Assembly (NCBI GenBank): GCA_024233215.1
Contig: JACKPW010000017.1
Span: 89,298 to 153,297 of the forward strand
Reading direction: 5' to 3'
Length of the DNA stretch: 64,000 bases
Source of the DNA: Verrucomicrobiales bacterium
Lineage (GTDB): Bacteria > Verrucomicrobiota > Verrucomicrobiia > Limisphaerales > J093
The number at the start of each line of letters is the position of its first letter. Position 1 is the first letter of the stretch. Below are positions 1 to 8,681 of this stretch, in pieces. Under the pieces are notes generated by a model, which saw only the letters and a program-made list of their open reading frames with translations, was not told the origin of the DNA and did no database searches. A program made the position numbers and the translations under genes.

Positions 1-1
1 C

Positions 2-132
2 ACGAGTCACCTTCAAGGCCAGCGTCCCGCGGGCAGGAACATCCTCTTTCTCGATGGCCACGCCGCCTGGCGGGATTCAACCGGATGCAACTCCGCACCG
101 CCTCGGGGATTCGACCCGGTTTCTGGTTCTAG
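2..132 (+). pseudogene. C-terminal tail of a prepilin-type (DUF1559/H-X9-DG) protein, frameshifted
   Basis: Frame 2 from position 2 reads ...GRNILFLDGHAAWRD, and from about position 76 frame 1 continues FNRMQLRTASG...GFWF and stops at 130-132. The two halves together match the end of planctomycete/verrucomicrobial type II secretion or prepilin-like proteins, which finish with an LDGH...W block, a short basic stretch and a terminal WF. The join needs one extra T near position 76, so the gene carries a 1-bp deletion (real decay or an assembly error). The N-terminal methylation motif lies outside the window. These proteins are normally membrane-anchored and pilin-like; their function is poorly known. 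Confidence 0.75.
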
Positions 133-275
133 ATCAGCCTCCTGCCCATGAACCGAGCGACGGGGTCAGAACTGCAGCTGTTGGCGGCGCTCTCCGCCAA
201 CAGGGAGAACTGACCCCCGAGCGGCCAAACGGGTTCAAGGCCCCACAGCATGCGCAATCGCGAAAGGGGCTCCGC

Positions 276-626
276 CTGAAACGCCCGCTTCTCCTGAAGT
301 GTTTCCTGCGCTACGTCGGCAGCGTCTCGTTGCTGGCCTTGGTGGCGGTGGCGATGCCGCACTCCTGGATGGATGCCACCCACCGCTGGCTCGGTTTGGG
401 AGAGATGCCTTCCGGCCCAATCGTCGGTTACCTGACCCGAACGCTATCCGCGTTCTACGCCCTGCTGGGCGGATTGCTCTGGGTGTTGTCCTTCGACCTC
501 AAACGCCACCTGCCGGTCCTCCGTTACGTGGCCTGGGCCATGATCGGCTTTGGCGGCATCGCGTTGATCGTGGACTGGCAGGTGGGGCTGCCGTGGCACT
601 GGACCGTCTTTGAGGGCCAATGGTGA
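276..626 (+). CDS. small integral membrane protein, function unknown
   Basis: The reading frame is open from before position 54, but the upstream part overlaps the prepilin tail and looks non-coding. I place the start at a CTG at 276, preceded by an AAAGGGG purine run with 6 nt spacing; this start is uncertain. The product of about 116 residues has three hydrophobic segments (around residues 8-23, 53-68 and 81-97) separated by short charged loops, with a tryptophan-rich end. I do not recognise a family. It lies just downstream of the broken prepilin gene and upstream of a broken PIN toxin. Confidence 0.45.
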   Translation: MKRPLLLKCFLRYVGSVSLLALVAVAMPHSWMDATHRWLGLGEMPSGPIVGYLTRTLSAFYALLGGLLWVLSFDLKRHLPVLRYVAWAMIGFGGIALIVDWQVGLPWHWTVFEGQW

Positions 627-766
627 TTGCGTTTGGCAAGGTGATTCTGTGGCTGGCCCGTAGTGTCTCCGAGGAGGGCCGCTGACTTGAGGGGAACGAG
701 ACTGCACACTGCTTCCAGGAAGAAATCCGGCATTGCGGCAAATCAGCATTGCAGTATCCTGCTGCC

Positions 767-1116
767 ATGACGGTGACCGTTCAACTCAGCCGGCGGACCA
801 CCGTCGTCACGCACCCTGCCGTTTGGCAGGAAGCGGAGCGGAACCTGGCGGCGAAACGGCCCGGATGGCTGAGCGGCTTGGAGGCAATCAAGGCCTTGGT
901 CGAACTCAGCACCAGCGTTACACCGTGTCCCGATGCCGGGCTGCCCCCAAGGACCGTCCTGTGCTGGGCGCCGCCATCGCCGCAAGGGCGGACCGGTTGG
1001 TCACCGGCGACCTGGCGCATTTCGGTTCGCTTTACGGCAGAGCAATCCTGGGCCTCACCATCGTGTCGCCAAGAATGATGGCGGAAGAACTGCGATCCAT
1101 GGAACCGAAGGCCTGA
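767..1116 (+). pseudogene. decayed PIN-domain (VapC-like) toxin
   Basis: Frame 2 encodes a PIN middle region (VWQEAERNLAAKRP...ALVELSTSV). After about position 945 the homology continues in frame 1 as KDRPVLGAAIAARADRLVTGDLAHFG...VSP, which is the usual C-terminal half of PIN ribonucleases with the acidic D...D residues. The switch falls in a C5 run and needs one extra base. The N-terminal strand with the first catalytic Asp is absent; the DNA before position 815 does not resemble a PIN start. It is therefore a truncated and frameshifted remnant. No antitoxin partner is visible. Confidence 0.7.
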
Positions 1117-1154
1117 GTCGCGACTTCACGTTCATACCCCTCAGGTCGCTCCGC

Positions 1155-2178
1155 TCATGAGTGCTTGGCATGACCGTTCGCCCGAAACCAATCCACGGCG
1201 TCACGCAACGCCTCACGCGGTGGGGTCTGCGGCAGACCCAGTTCACGAATGGCTTTGGCCGGGTTGAAGAACATCTTGTGCGGGCCATCCGCACGCCGGC
1301 CAGCGGGGCCTTGGGCGGCTTGCCGGTAAAACGTGCCACCGTTTCGTTCACGCCCGCCGCCGCAAAGGCCAGCCAGTAGGGCACCTGCATTCGGGGAGCC
1401 CGCAACCCGGTGAGTTCCGCCATCACCTCCAGAGCCTGCTTCAGCGTCCAGTTGCCGTCCGCGTGGCCCAGCAGGTAGCGCTCCCCACCCGGCCCTTTTC
1501 GGCGGCGAGGATGTGTCCCTGCGCTCCAAACCGCACGTGAACCCAGTTCAAGCCGGTGTCGAGGTAGGCCGGCAGAGCACGGTTCAGAAAATCGACGACG
1601 ATCCTCCCGGTCGGCGTCGGTTTGACATCGCGGGGACCGACCGGCGCCGACGGGTTCACCATGACCACCGGCAGCCCCTTCCCCGCCAGTTCCCGGGCAA
1701 CCTCCTCCGCCAGCCATTTCGAATGCTTGTAGGGATTGCGTCGGACCTGCTCCAGCGGCGCGGTCCGTGACTCGTCCGCAGGCTCGACGCCGGCGTCGGT
1801 TTCCTTCGGCAAGGCCAGCGTGCCCACCGTGCTGGTGTAGACGATCCGGGAACAACCGGCATCGGCCGCCGCCTCCAGAACCGCGCGGGTGCCGTCGACA
1901 TTCGCGGCATACATCGGTGCGTAGTCGCGCAACCACAAGTGATAGCTCGCGGCGACGTGAAAGCACCAATCGCAACCGCGGATGACCTCCGCCAGCGCCG
2001 CGCGATCCCGCAGGTCCGCCCGCACGGCCTCGAACTCCGCTCCCCCCAGACCACGAAGGTCGCTGTCCTCGCGGACCAAGGCCTTCACCTCGTGCCCAGC
2101 GGCGTTCAACTCGTGAACGAGATTCGCGCCGATGAAACCGGTGGCGCCTGTGACAAAGCACTTGGGGATTCGAGGCAT
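1155..2178 (-). pseudogene. hpnA: NAD-dependent sugar epimerase (HpnA-like), two frameshifts
   Basis: From an ATG at 2178 the frame encodes a short-chain dehydrogenase/epimerase with the GATGFIG nucleotide-binding loop and a YKHSK (YxxxK) catalytic motif. The sequence closely resembles the hopanoid-associated epimerase HpnA. The frame is lost near 1490 (a G5 run read as G4), resumes as ERYLLGHADGNWTLKQ, and is lost again near 1285, resuming as HKMFFNPAKAIRELGLP to the stop at 1155. Both breaks are single-base deletions, so the protein of about 330 residues would be intact if they were sequencing errors. Its ATG shares an A with the stop codon of a duplicated lysS tail (TGATG), suggesting ancestral translational coupling to lysS. 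Confidence 0.8.
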
Positions 2179-2184
2179 CAGGAC

Positions 2185-2207
2185 TTCGGCCGCAACTGCG
2201 GGAACAG
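2185..2207 (-). repeat. duplicated 3' end of lysS (second copy at 2948-2970)
   Basis: 23 bp are identical to 2948-2970, which encodes the last residues of LysS. On the minus strand this copy reads KVLLFPQLRPKS and then TGA, while lysS itself reads DVLLFPQLRPK and stop. Mismatches just beyond the core fall mainly at third codon positions (GTT/GTC, CTC/CTG). The TGA overlaps the hpnA ATG. The two copies bracket the vapBC pair with a 763 bp period. Confidence 0.8.
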
Positions 2208-2257
2208 GAGAACTTTGCCGCACACACCGTCGTGGCCCCTGGAGAATCCAGCGTTGT

Positions 2258-2665
2258 TCACGGAGTGGTCCAGTCTTCCAGGTTGAGTCCGGCAACCCGA
2301 CCGAACTCGCCGGCGTTGCTGCTGACCAGCGTCAATCCATGAGTCAGGCAAATCGCGGCAATCTTCAGATCGTTCGGGCCAATCGTGTGACCGTGCGACT
2401 CCAACTCGTGTCGAATCGAGCCATAGTGCCTGGCCGCAACGTCATCGAAGGGGAACGAAAAGTACGGAGCGAGGAGGCTGTCAATGCTCTCCCGGCGCTT
2501 GTTGGAGCCTCGGTATTTCAGCGCTCCGTGATACAATTCGGCCTTCACCACCGAGCAAGTGACAATGGACTCAACCCGCTCCGCTTCCAGACGCCGCGGC
2601 AAACAATCAGGAGGACGCTTGAGCAGGAGAATCCAGATGTTCGTGTCGAGCAGGTAACGGCTCAC
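2258..2665 (-). CDS. vapC: VapC-family PIN-domain ribonuclease toxin
   Basis: A PIN-domain endoribonuclease of about 135 residues, probably cleaving tRNA or rRNA when released from its antitoxin. The N-terminus reads SRYLLDTN with the first catalytic Asp. A conserved Glu lies in VKAELYHGA (residue ~44) and another Asp in GPNDLKIAA (~98), and the protein ends NAGEFGRVAGLNLEDW as in typical VapC. The start is GTG at 2665 (2668 is also GTG), immediately after a GGGAGGA ribosome-binding sequence. It overlaps the upstream antitoxin gene by a few bases, the usual toxin-antitoxin layout. All catalytic positions I can check are present, so it appears functional. Confidence 0.9.
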   Translation of the reverse strand: MSRYLLDTNIWILLLKRPPDCLPRRLEAERVESIVTCSVVKAELYHGALKYRGSNKRRESIDSLLAPYFSFPFDDVAARHYGSIRHELESHGHTIGPNDLKIAAICLTHGLTLVSSNAGEFGRVAGLNLEDWTTP

Positions 2666-2904
2666 CACTCCTCCCGGTTCTCGAACTCACCCTGCGAGGG
2701 CCGCTCGAAATCGTCGTCCGCCCAGATGCCGACGAAGCGGGCAAGATGAGCACGGTGAGCGCCTTGCCCCCCGGAGTCACAAGCTGCCGCAGGCTTCTTC
2801 TCCGCAAGGCGCAGCGCATCGCGCACCAACTGCTCCACCGATGCAGCGGTCTCCGGATCAAGGCTCTGAAGCTTACGATCCAACTCGACGGCAATCGCGG
2901 TCAT
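2662..2904 (-). CDS. vapB: VapB-like antitoxin
   Basis: 80 residues. The N-terminal half (AVELDRKLQSLDPETAASVEQLVRDALRLAE) looks like a ribbon-helix-helix or short helical DNA-binding/dimerisation unit. The C-terminal part, WADDDFERPSQGEFENREEW, is acidic and tryptophan-containing, like the toxin-binding tails of VapB proteins. It overlaps vapC and begins 39 bp after lysS ends. The pair probably autoregulates, as is usual, but I see no clear operator. The family assignment rests mainly on position next to vapC. Confidence 0.7.
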   Translation of the reverse strand: MTAIAVELDRKLQSLDPETAASVEQLVRDALRLAEKKPAAACDSGGQGAHRAHLARFVGIWADDDFERPSQGEFENREEW

Positions 2905-2943
2905 GCGGGCAGTCTATTGCTCCCAAAGCGATTTGCAACGGCC

Positions 2944-4407
2944 CTATTTCGGCCGCAACTGCGGGAACAGCAGGACGTCCCGGATGCTCTCCTGTCCCAG
3001 CAGCAACATGCACAACCGGTCGATGCCGATCCCGATCCCGCCCGCGGGTGGCATCCCATGTTCCAGCGCCACGAGAAAATCCTCGTCCAGCTTCTGTTGC
3101 TCGCCGCCGGCCTGATGTTCCAGCCGCTCGCGCTGTTCGATCGGATCGTTTTGCTCCGTGTAACCCGGGGAGATCTCCTGGCCGTTGATGCAACACTCGA
3201 ACACCTCAACCGTGCTCGGGTCATCCGGCGAGAGCTTGGCCAGCGGGATCAACTCCTTTGCGGCATGCGTCACGAATACCGGATCGATCAGCGTCGGCTC
3301 GATGAGCTTCTCGAACAGCGCCTGGGTCACTTCGAAGTCCTCAAAGGCGTCCCCCAACTCCGCCCCAAGTTCCACGGCCCGTCGCTTGCGCTCCTCCAGC
3401 GAGACGTCGAACCAGTCGCCCCCGGCGCGCTCACGGACCAGGTCCTTGTACCGAATCCGCTTCCAGGGTCGGGTGAGGTTGATCGTCCGGATCACCTCCC
3501 CTTCGTGATCCCGATGTTCGATCACCAGCGTCCCCAGCACCGTCTCCGCCACGTGACAGACGAGGCTCTCCACCAACTCCATCATCGACTCGTAATCGCC
3601 GAAGGCCTGGTAGGCCTCGAGCATCGTGAACTCGGGGTTGTGCCGGCGCGAGAGTCCCTCGTTGCGGAAGTTGCGCCCCAACTCGAACACCTTGTCGAAG
3701 CCGCCCACCAGCAATCGCTTCAACGGCAGTTCCAGCGCGATGCGCAGGTAGAAGTCGCAGCCCAAGGAATTGTGATGGGTCACAAACGGGCGCGCCGCCG
3801 CCCCCCCCGGGATCGCCTGCATCATCGGCGTTTCGACCTCGAGATAACCGCGCTCTTGCAGGAAGTTTCGGATCTCACGAATGATGGCGCTCCGCTTGAC
3901 GAAGGTCTCCTTCACGGCGTCGTTCGACATCAGGTCGAGATAGCGCTGCCGGTAGCGGGTCTCGGTGTCCTCCAGCCCGTGCCACTTCGCAGGCGGCGGG
4001 CGCAACGCCTTCGCCAGCGGAACAAACTCCTCAACCTTGACCGAAATCTCCCCGGCCCGGGTCTTGAACATCGTGCCCCGCACCCCGATGAAGTCCGCCA
4101 GGTCCAGTTGCTTGAACAACTCGAACGCCTCGTCGCCAATCGCCTTCTGCTGGACGTAGAGCTGGATGCGCCCGCTCTGGTCCTTCAGGTCGAGGAACTG
4201 GCTCTTGCCCATGTCGCGATGGGCGGTGATGCGTCCCGCCAGGGCGACGGGCTGTCCCTCGGCGTAGGTGCCGGCCTGGTATTTGACCCGGGCCTCGCCG
4301 CACCCCTCACCGGGGGTGAACTTGTTCCGGAACGGATCAACCCCTCGCTCGCGCAGGGCGGCAAGGTTGGTCTTGCGTTGTTCGATCAGGGCGTTGCTGT
4401 CTTCCAT
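2944..4407 (-). CDS. lysS: lysyl-tRNA synthetase, class II
   Basis: 487 residues, the normal length. It charges tRNA-Lys with lysine in the cytoplasm. An N-terminal OB-fold anticodon-binding domain (about residues 35-140) is followed by the class II catalytic core. Motif 2 is seen as FELGRNFRNEGLSRRHNPEFT (~242-263) and motif 3 as GIGIGIDRLCMLL (~454-466). Start ATG 4407 gives MEDSNALIEQRK; an ATG two codons upstream (4413) is equally possible. It follows kdtA at a 102 bp gap. Its last 23 bp are repeated downstream of vapBC, see 2185-2207. Confidence 0.97.
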   Translation of the reverse strand: MEDSNALIEQRKTNLAALRERGVDPFRNKFTPGEGCGEARVKYQAGTYAEGQPVALAGRITAHRDMGKSQFLDLKDQSGRIQLYVQQKAIGDEAFELFKQLDLADFIGVRGTMFKTRAGEISVKVEEFVPLAKALRPPPAKWHGLEDTETRYRQRYLDLMSNDAVKETFVKRSAIIREIRNFLQERGYLEVETPMMQAIPGGAAARPFVTHHNSLGCDFYLRIALELPLKRLLVGGFDKVFELGRNFRNEGLSRRHNPEFTMLEAYQAFGDYESMMELVESLVCHVAETVLGTLVIEHRDHEGEVIRTINLTRPWKRIRYKDLVRERAGGDWFDVSLEERKRRAVELGAELGDAFEDFEVTQALFEKLIEPTLIDPVFVTHAAKELIPLAKLSPDDPSTVEVFECCINGQEISPGYTEQNDPIEQRERLEHQAGGEQQKLDEDFLVALEHGMPPAGGIGIGIDRLCMLLLGQESIRDVLLFPQLRPK

Positions 4408-4509
4408 AACCATCTGACAAGCCCCGCATGAAACACCCTGCGGCGCGAGGCGGCAAGGTCGTTCGCCCGACCGCCGGCAGCACAGCCGGGACTGCAAACC
4501 GCGCGGCAA

Positions 4510-5847
4510 TCATTCCTCGCGGCCCAACGGGGAGACGTAGGTCTGGTCCGTGGGCAGGCGGTCCAGGATCATCCGGACGGTCTGTTCCATGGCACCCGTG
4601 TTTTCGCGAACCACCTGGATCGCCTTGCGCCCCATCTCCGCCCGCCGCTCCGGCTTCGCCAGCAGTTCCGCGATGGCGGTTTCCAGGGCCGCCGCATCCG
4701 GGACCTGGACAGCGCCGCCGCCCTCGACGAACGCGGTCGAAATGGCGGCGAAGTTCTGCATGTTCGGCCCGAACACCATGGCCTTGCCCAGCGCGGCGGG
4801 TTCGATCGGGTTCTGGCCTCCTTCCGCCAGCAGGCTCTTGCCGACGAACACGACGTCAGCCTCCTCGTAGAAGTGCTTGAGTTCGCCGGTGGTGTTCACC
4901 AGCAGGCACTGCAACGAGCGCTCGGCCAGACGGGTCCGGTTCGTGATTTCGCGGCGGTAGATGAACTTCACGCCACGGTTTTCCAGCTCGCGACCGACCT
5001 CGCGTCCCCGCTCAAAATGGCGCGGCACCAGGATGAGAAACAGGTCTGGAAAGCGTTCCCGCAGCCGCTGAGCAATGTCCGCCAGCAACGCTTCCTCACC
5101 GGCATGGGTGCTGCCGCCGAGCAACACCGGCGCTCCCTCGGGAACCCCGATCTGCCGGAGGAGCGCACCGACATCGAACACGCGGCGATGATCCACCGCG
5201 GCGGCGTCGTATTTCAGGCTGCCGAACACGTGAACGCGATCGGGGCGGCAACCGATGCGCACCAACTCGCGGGCGTCGTGCTCGCTCTGGGCGCCCACGC
5301 CCGAAAAGCAGGCGAAGACCTTGCGAAAGATGAAACCGAGGCGGCGGTAGCCCCGGTAGGAGCGTTGGGACAAGCGGGCGTTGACGAGAAACACGGGAAT
5401 GCGCCGGGAGCGGCATTTCCAAAGAAAATTGGGCCAGATCTCCGCTTCCAGCAGCACGACCGCCTTGGGATGGATCACGCGCAGGGCCTTGGACACGGGC
5501 CCCGGAAAGTCGAGCGGGTAGTAGATCTTCTCGATGTGCCCCGGCAGCCGCTTGTTCAACTCCGCCATGCCGGTCGAGGTGTTGGTCGAAACCACCATCT
5601 TCAGATTGGGAACCCGTGGTTCCAGCGCCCGGATCAACTGCACGCAAAGATTCACCTCCCCGACACTGGCGGCATGGCACCAGATCACGTGACGATTGGT
5701 CACCGAGTGTTTGACGCGCGCACCAAATCTCCCGAGGCGCTGCCCGAAGTTCTGCTGCCATCCCCCTCGACGCCACATCTTGAGGAAGTAATAGGGAAAG
5801 CAGACCCAGAACAAGGCCGTAAAGCAAATGTTGTAGAGTGTCCGCAT
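4510..5847 (-). CDS. waaA: 3-deoxy-D-manno-octulosonic acid (Kdo) transferase
   Basis: 445 residues from ATG 5847. WaaA/KdtA transfers Kdo from CMP-Kdo to lipid IVA in the inner membrane, so this organism makes lipopolysaccharide. One hydrophobic segment at residues ~4-24 is the usual membrane anchor. The N-terminal glycosyltransferase half includes WCHAASVGEVN with the family's catalytic-loop Glu. The C-terminal half contains GGSTHAGEEALL and the FVGKSLLAEGGQNPIEPAALGK nucleotide-sugar loop. The open frame extends 22 codons further upstream, but those residues are not conserved in style. It heads the kdtA-lysS gene pair. Confidence 0.95.
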   Translation of the reverse strand: MRTLYNICFTALFWVCFPYYFLKMWRRGGWQQNFGQRLGRFGARVKHSVTNRHVIWCHAASVGEVNLCVQLIRALEPRVPNLKMVVSTNTSTGMAELNKRLPGHIEKIYYPLDFPGPVSKALRVIHPKAVVLLEAEIWPNFLWKCRSRRIPVFLVNARLSQRSYRGYRRLGFIFRKVFACFSGVGAQSEHDARELVRIGCRPDRVHVFGSLKYDAAAVDHRRVFDVGALLRQIGVPEGAPVLLGGSTHAGEEALLADIAQRLRERFPDLFLILVPRHFERGREVGRELENRGVKFIYRREITNRTRLAERSLQCLLVNTTGELKHFYEEADVVFVGKSLLAEGGQNPIEPAALGKAMVFGPNMQNFAAISTAFVEGGGAVQVPDAAALETAIAELLAKPERRAEMGRKAIQVVRENTGAMEQTVRMILDRLPTDQTYVSPLGREE

Positions 5848-6014
5848 GTGGCGTCCAAAAGGTCGTGGTCGGCCCCGGTTCCTCCCCGTCACCTGGCTTC
5901 CGTCGGCCGGCACAGGCAGCCCGGGATCCTCCCTGGCAACGCTGACAGCGGGATCGTAGGTGCGGCTGCCGCAAGGTCAAACCCCGAATCGCCGGACCCA
6001 GACCTGTCGAGGAG

Positions 6015-7127
6015 TCAGTTGGGGCCTGCGCCGCCGGGGACCCAGCGCAGATCCACAAGTTCGCCAGGGCGCAGCTGCAATTCTCCGGGCACCGTCAGAT
6101 CGATGGGTACACCCAGGGTCTCACCGTTGCCAGAGGACGCCATCAGCAATGGCGGCACCACGGTCATGAATCCCCCAATGCTCGCCACGGTGGCGTAAGC
6201 GGCCTTCCGTGGGGTGGTTCGGGACAGCACTTCCACGCGGGTTCCCACCTTCGTTTCGGGTCCGATCGGCGGCAGGACATAAGCCCGGATACGTTCCCCT
6301 TTGGTGGAGCGGATGGTCAGAATGATGTCCCCCGCGGCTACGTTCTCGCCGGCCTGGCGGAAGATCTCACTGACCTCCCCGTCAATCGGAGCCGTCAGGG
6401 TGACCGGTCGCAGCTCCACCTCGGCCAGCCGCAGACGGCTCTCCTGCAGATCAAGCGCCGCCTTCATCGGGTCCTCCTGATCCACTCCGACTGATTTCTT
6501 GATGTCCGCAAACTGGAAGCGCTTCATGGAATCTTCAATCTGCGCGACCATGGACTCCCGCTCCTTGATCTCCACATCGAGGGCATCGCGATTGCTTGCA
6601 GCCTCCTCCGCCTCGTCTGCGGACACCACTCCGGCGGGTTCCAGCCGCAGCTTTTCGAGCCGGTCGGCATCGGCCTTGGCATAGGCCAGCCGGACCCGGG
6701 CGGAGGCGAGTTCCACCCGCTCCCCAAGCCAGTCAAGGCGAAGCCGTTCGAAATCGACCCGTGCCCGCTCCAGTCCCAGTGCGGCGTCCCCCTGGCTGCG
6801 CAGCACAGCGACCTCGGCCCGAACGACTGCCAGCGTGGCCTCCGCCAGCCTCGGCTCGGCAATGGCGAGTTCGACGAGTGGCTCACCGGCGCGAACCTGC
6901 TGGAAGGGGGTGGCGCTCACCCCAAGGAGGTGGCCCGCCCGGCTGCTTCGCACCTCGGCCTGATCGGTCACCACCTGGCCCACCAACTGGGACGGGGTGA
7001 CGTGGTTGGCCCAGATGAAGGCTGACACGACGAGTGTGCCGGCATACACCAGCCAGGGAACCACCTGCACGCGGAATTCACGCCAGCGCAGGCGTGCCGG
7101 GGTGGGAACTGGTTTAACTCCGCTCAT
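6015..7127 (-). CDS. HlyD-type membrane fusion / efflux periplasmic adaptor
   Basis: 370 residues with one membrane-spanning helix at ~29-45, a split biotinyl-lipoyl domain (start around residue 60, end around 255-290 with APIDGEVSEIFRQAGENVAAGD), a long coiled-coil hairpin at ~95-230 rich in Arg, Glu and Leu heptads, and a C-terminal beta-barrel. Such adaptors usually bridge an inner-membrane exporter and an outer-membrane channel, but none is encoded here. It begins 3 bp after the DUF4956 gene and ends the VTC-DUF4956-HlyD operon, so a role with those membrane partners is more likely than drug efflux. Confidence 0.85.
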   Translation of the reverse strand: MSGVKPVPTPARLRWREFRVQVVPWLVYAGTLVVSAFIWANHVTPSQLVGQVVTDQAEVRSSRAGHLLGVSATPFQQVRAGEPLVELAIAEPRLAEATLAVVRAEVAVLRSQGDAALGLERARVDFERLRLDWLGERVELASARVRLAYAKADADRLEKLRLEPAGVVSADEAEEAASNRDALDVEIKERESMVAQIEDSMKRFQFADIKKSVGVDQEDPMKAALDLQESRLRLAEVELRPVTLTAPIDGEVSEIFRQAGENVAAGDIILTIRSTKGERIRAYVLPPIGPETKVGTRVEVLSRTTPRKAAYATVASIGGFMTVVPPLLMASSGNGETLGVPIDLTVPGELQLRPGELVDLRWVPGGAGPN

Positions 7128-7130
7128 GAC

Positions 7131-7814
7131 CTAGATTTCGGATTCATCCTCCGCCTGGAGGCTGGAAACGCGGGAAATCCCGTTGGTACCACGCAGGGTG
7201 GTCAGCATTTCCTCCAGCCGGTTCGGATCGCGCAGCAGCAACCGGTATGACAGGTCCGTGCCGCCCTGCGCCTCGTTGTCGCGTTGGCTGGCGCAATGGC
7301 TGCGGCGACTGAAACGCCAGAACAAGGTCCGAAGAGTGTCGATTTCCTGCATGGGCCGGGCCCAGTGCAGGTTCACGATCACATCGTAACGATGTTTGCT
7401 GCCGAAGGCTGTGGCCCAGAGATACAGCAGGATGCCGATGATCACGCAGGTCACCAGAATCGCCACCGGATAGCGCTGCGTGCCGCAGGCCATCCCCACC
7501 ACGAGCCCGGCCAGAATGTAACTGGTATCCAGCGTGTCCCGCAGGATGTTCCGGAATCTCACGATGGCAAACACCGCCATCATGCCGAAGGCAGTGACGA
7601 GATTGTGCGCCATCACCATCATCACCGCAGCCACCAGCACGGGAATGACGATCAGGGAGTTGACGAAGGTCCGGGAATATGAAAGCCCGCTGTGGGTCCA
7701 CATGTAGACCCAGGCCAGCGACTGCCCGCAAAGGAACGCCAACAACAGACCCAGAAGGACCAGCGGCACACTGATCGGCGCCTGGGCGTAGTCACCTTGA
7801 AAAAACCAGTCCAT
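7131..7814 (-). CDS. DUF4956 membrane protein
   Basis: 227 residues. The N-terminal ~140 residues hold four hydrophobic segments, with the conserved MAVFAIVRFRNILRDTLDTSYIL stretch of DUF4956 between them. The C-terminal ~85 residues are soluble and resemble a ferredoxin-like domain. DUF4956 proteins are commonly encoded beside VTC-domain polyphosphate polymerases, which is the case here (9 bp downstream of the VTC gene, 3 bp before the HlyD gene). The molecular function is not established; a role as membrane partner of polyphosphate synthesis or export is inferred. Confidence 0.9.
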   Translation of the reverse strand: MDWFFQGDYAQAPISVPLVLLGLLLAFLCGQSLAWVYMWTHSGLSYSRTFVNSLIVIPVLVAAVMMVMAHNLVTAFGMMAVFAIVRFRNILRDTLDTSYILAGLVVGMACGTQRYPVAILVTCVIIGILLYLWATAFGSKHRYDVIVNLHWARPMQEIDTLRTLFWRFSRRSHCASQRDNEAQGGTDLSYRLLLRDPNRLEEMLTTLRGTNGISRVSSLQAEDESEI

Positions 7815-7823
7815 ATCGTCTGC

Positions 7824-8681
7824 TCAATCTCCCACGAAATCCCTCATCGCCGCCGTCGCCTCCCGGCGTCGGGCGCGACGACCGTAGGGAGACAATCCCG
7901 AGAAATCCCGAACCGCATGACCGTTGAGCGGCAGCCGGTGATTGAACCTCTCCAACCCGGCGTCAAAAAGCCCGTCCGCGTACTTGGCGGCGCCCGTCCG
8001 CAGCAAGCCGAACGTCTGGACAAGATCCCGGAACCAGTTGGGATAGCGCCCCGTAAACTTCAGCTCCAGAATGACCTGCGGCTCGAACGACCATACCGGA
8101 TGTTCCATGGGACACTTCAAACGCGCTTCGAACTCCGGCTCAAACCGCACTTCGCGGTCCATTGTCACCCGCACGGAGTTGTCGTGAGTGCTCACCCATG
8201 CCTCCCTCGAGTAGGCCACGTGTCCCTTCGGCCTGGCCCGAATATCGAACATGAGCCGGCAGAAATTCTGCACCGCCACGAGATGCTTCGGGTTGTCTGA
8301 CAGCATGTGCTCGAGCCCGGGAAGCTGACCTCGCAGCAGGTCCTTCACCGCCTCCCTTCGCACCCCCCCGCGCTGTTTCAGGATGGCGTCGTTCATGCGC
8401 CGCTTCAGCTCGAAAAACACGGGGGAGCCGGGCTGATCGTCGTAGTACCGCAGCCGAAGCTTGTACCGATTCTTGTTGCCGTTGATGGTGTCCCAATACG
8501 TGCGCAGGTCGTCCGAATCCAGGTAAAGGCTGTGAATCGCGTAGGAGAGGTTCGGCTTGTTTGCACCGAACTCATCGATGGCGAGATAACACCGAACGAA
8601 CTCCCGCACCGCCAGGGCCGTTTCCTGGCTGATGAAGTACTTCAGCTCCAGCCGTTGGAGTTGTAATCGGTCGGTCGCCAT
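7824..8681 (-). CDS. VTC-domain polyphosphate polymerase
   Basis: About 285 residues from ATG 8681 (the frame also allows a TTG at 8690). It matches the VTC domain, the tunnel-shaped polymerase that builds inorganic polyphosphate from ATP. Visible features are the early basic ELKYFIS strand, YKLRLRYYDD with alternating basic residues, FFELKRR, MDREVRFEP, and VILELKFTGRYPNWF near residue 220. These Lys/Arg/Glu-lined strands form the tunnel in the family. It is the first gene of the three-gene operon with DUF4956 and HlyD proteins. Confidence 0.92.
   Translation of the reverse strand: MATDRLQLQRLELKYFISQETALAVREFVRCYLAIDEFGANKPNLSYAIHSLYLDSDDLRTYWDTINGNKNRYKLRLRYYDDQPGSPVFFELKRRMNDAILKQRGGVRREAVKDLLRGQLPGLEHMLSDNPKHLVAVQNFCRLMFDIRARPKGHVAYSREAWVSTHDNSVRVTMDREVRFEPEFEARLKCPMEHPVWSFEPQVILELKFTGRYPNWFRDLVQTFGLLRTGAAKYADGLFDAGLERFNHRLPLNGHAVRDFSGLSPYGRRARRREATAAMRDFVGD

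Noticed and set aside
2746..4431. Long plus-strand open frame (561 codons) opposite lysS
   Set aside because: It mirrors the lysS codons, with Leu/Arg/His-rich composition and no family resemblance; lysS on the minus strand has all class II motifs.
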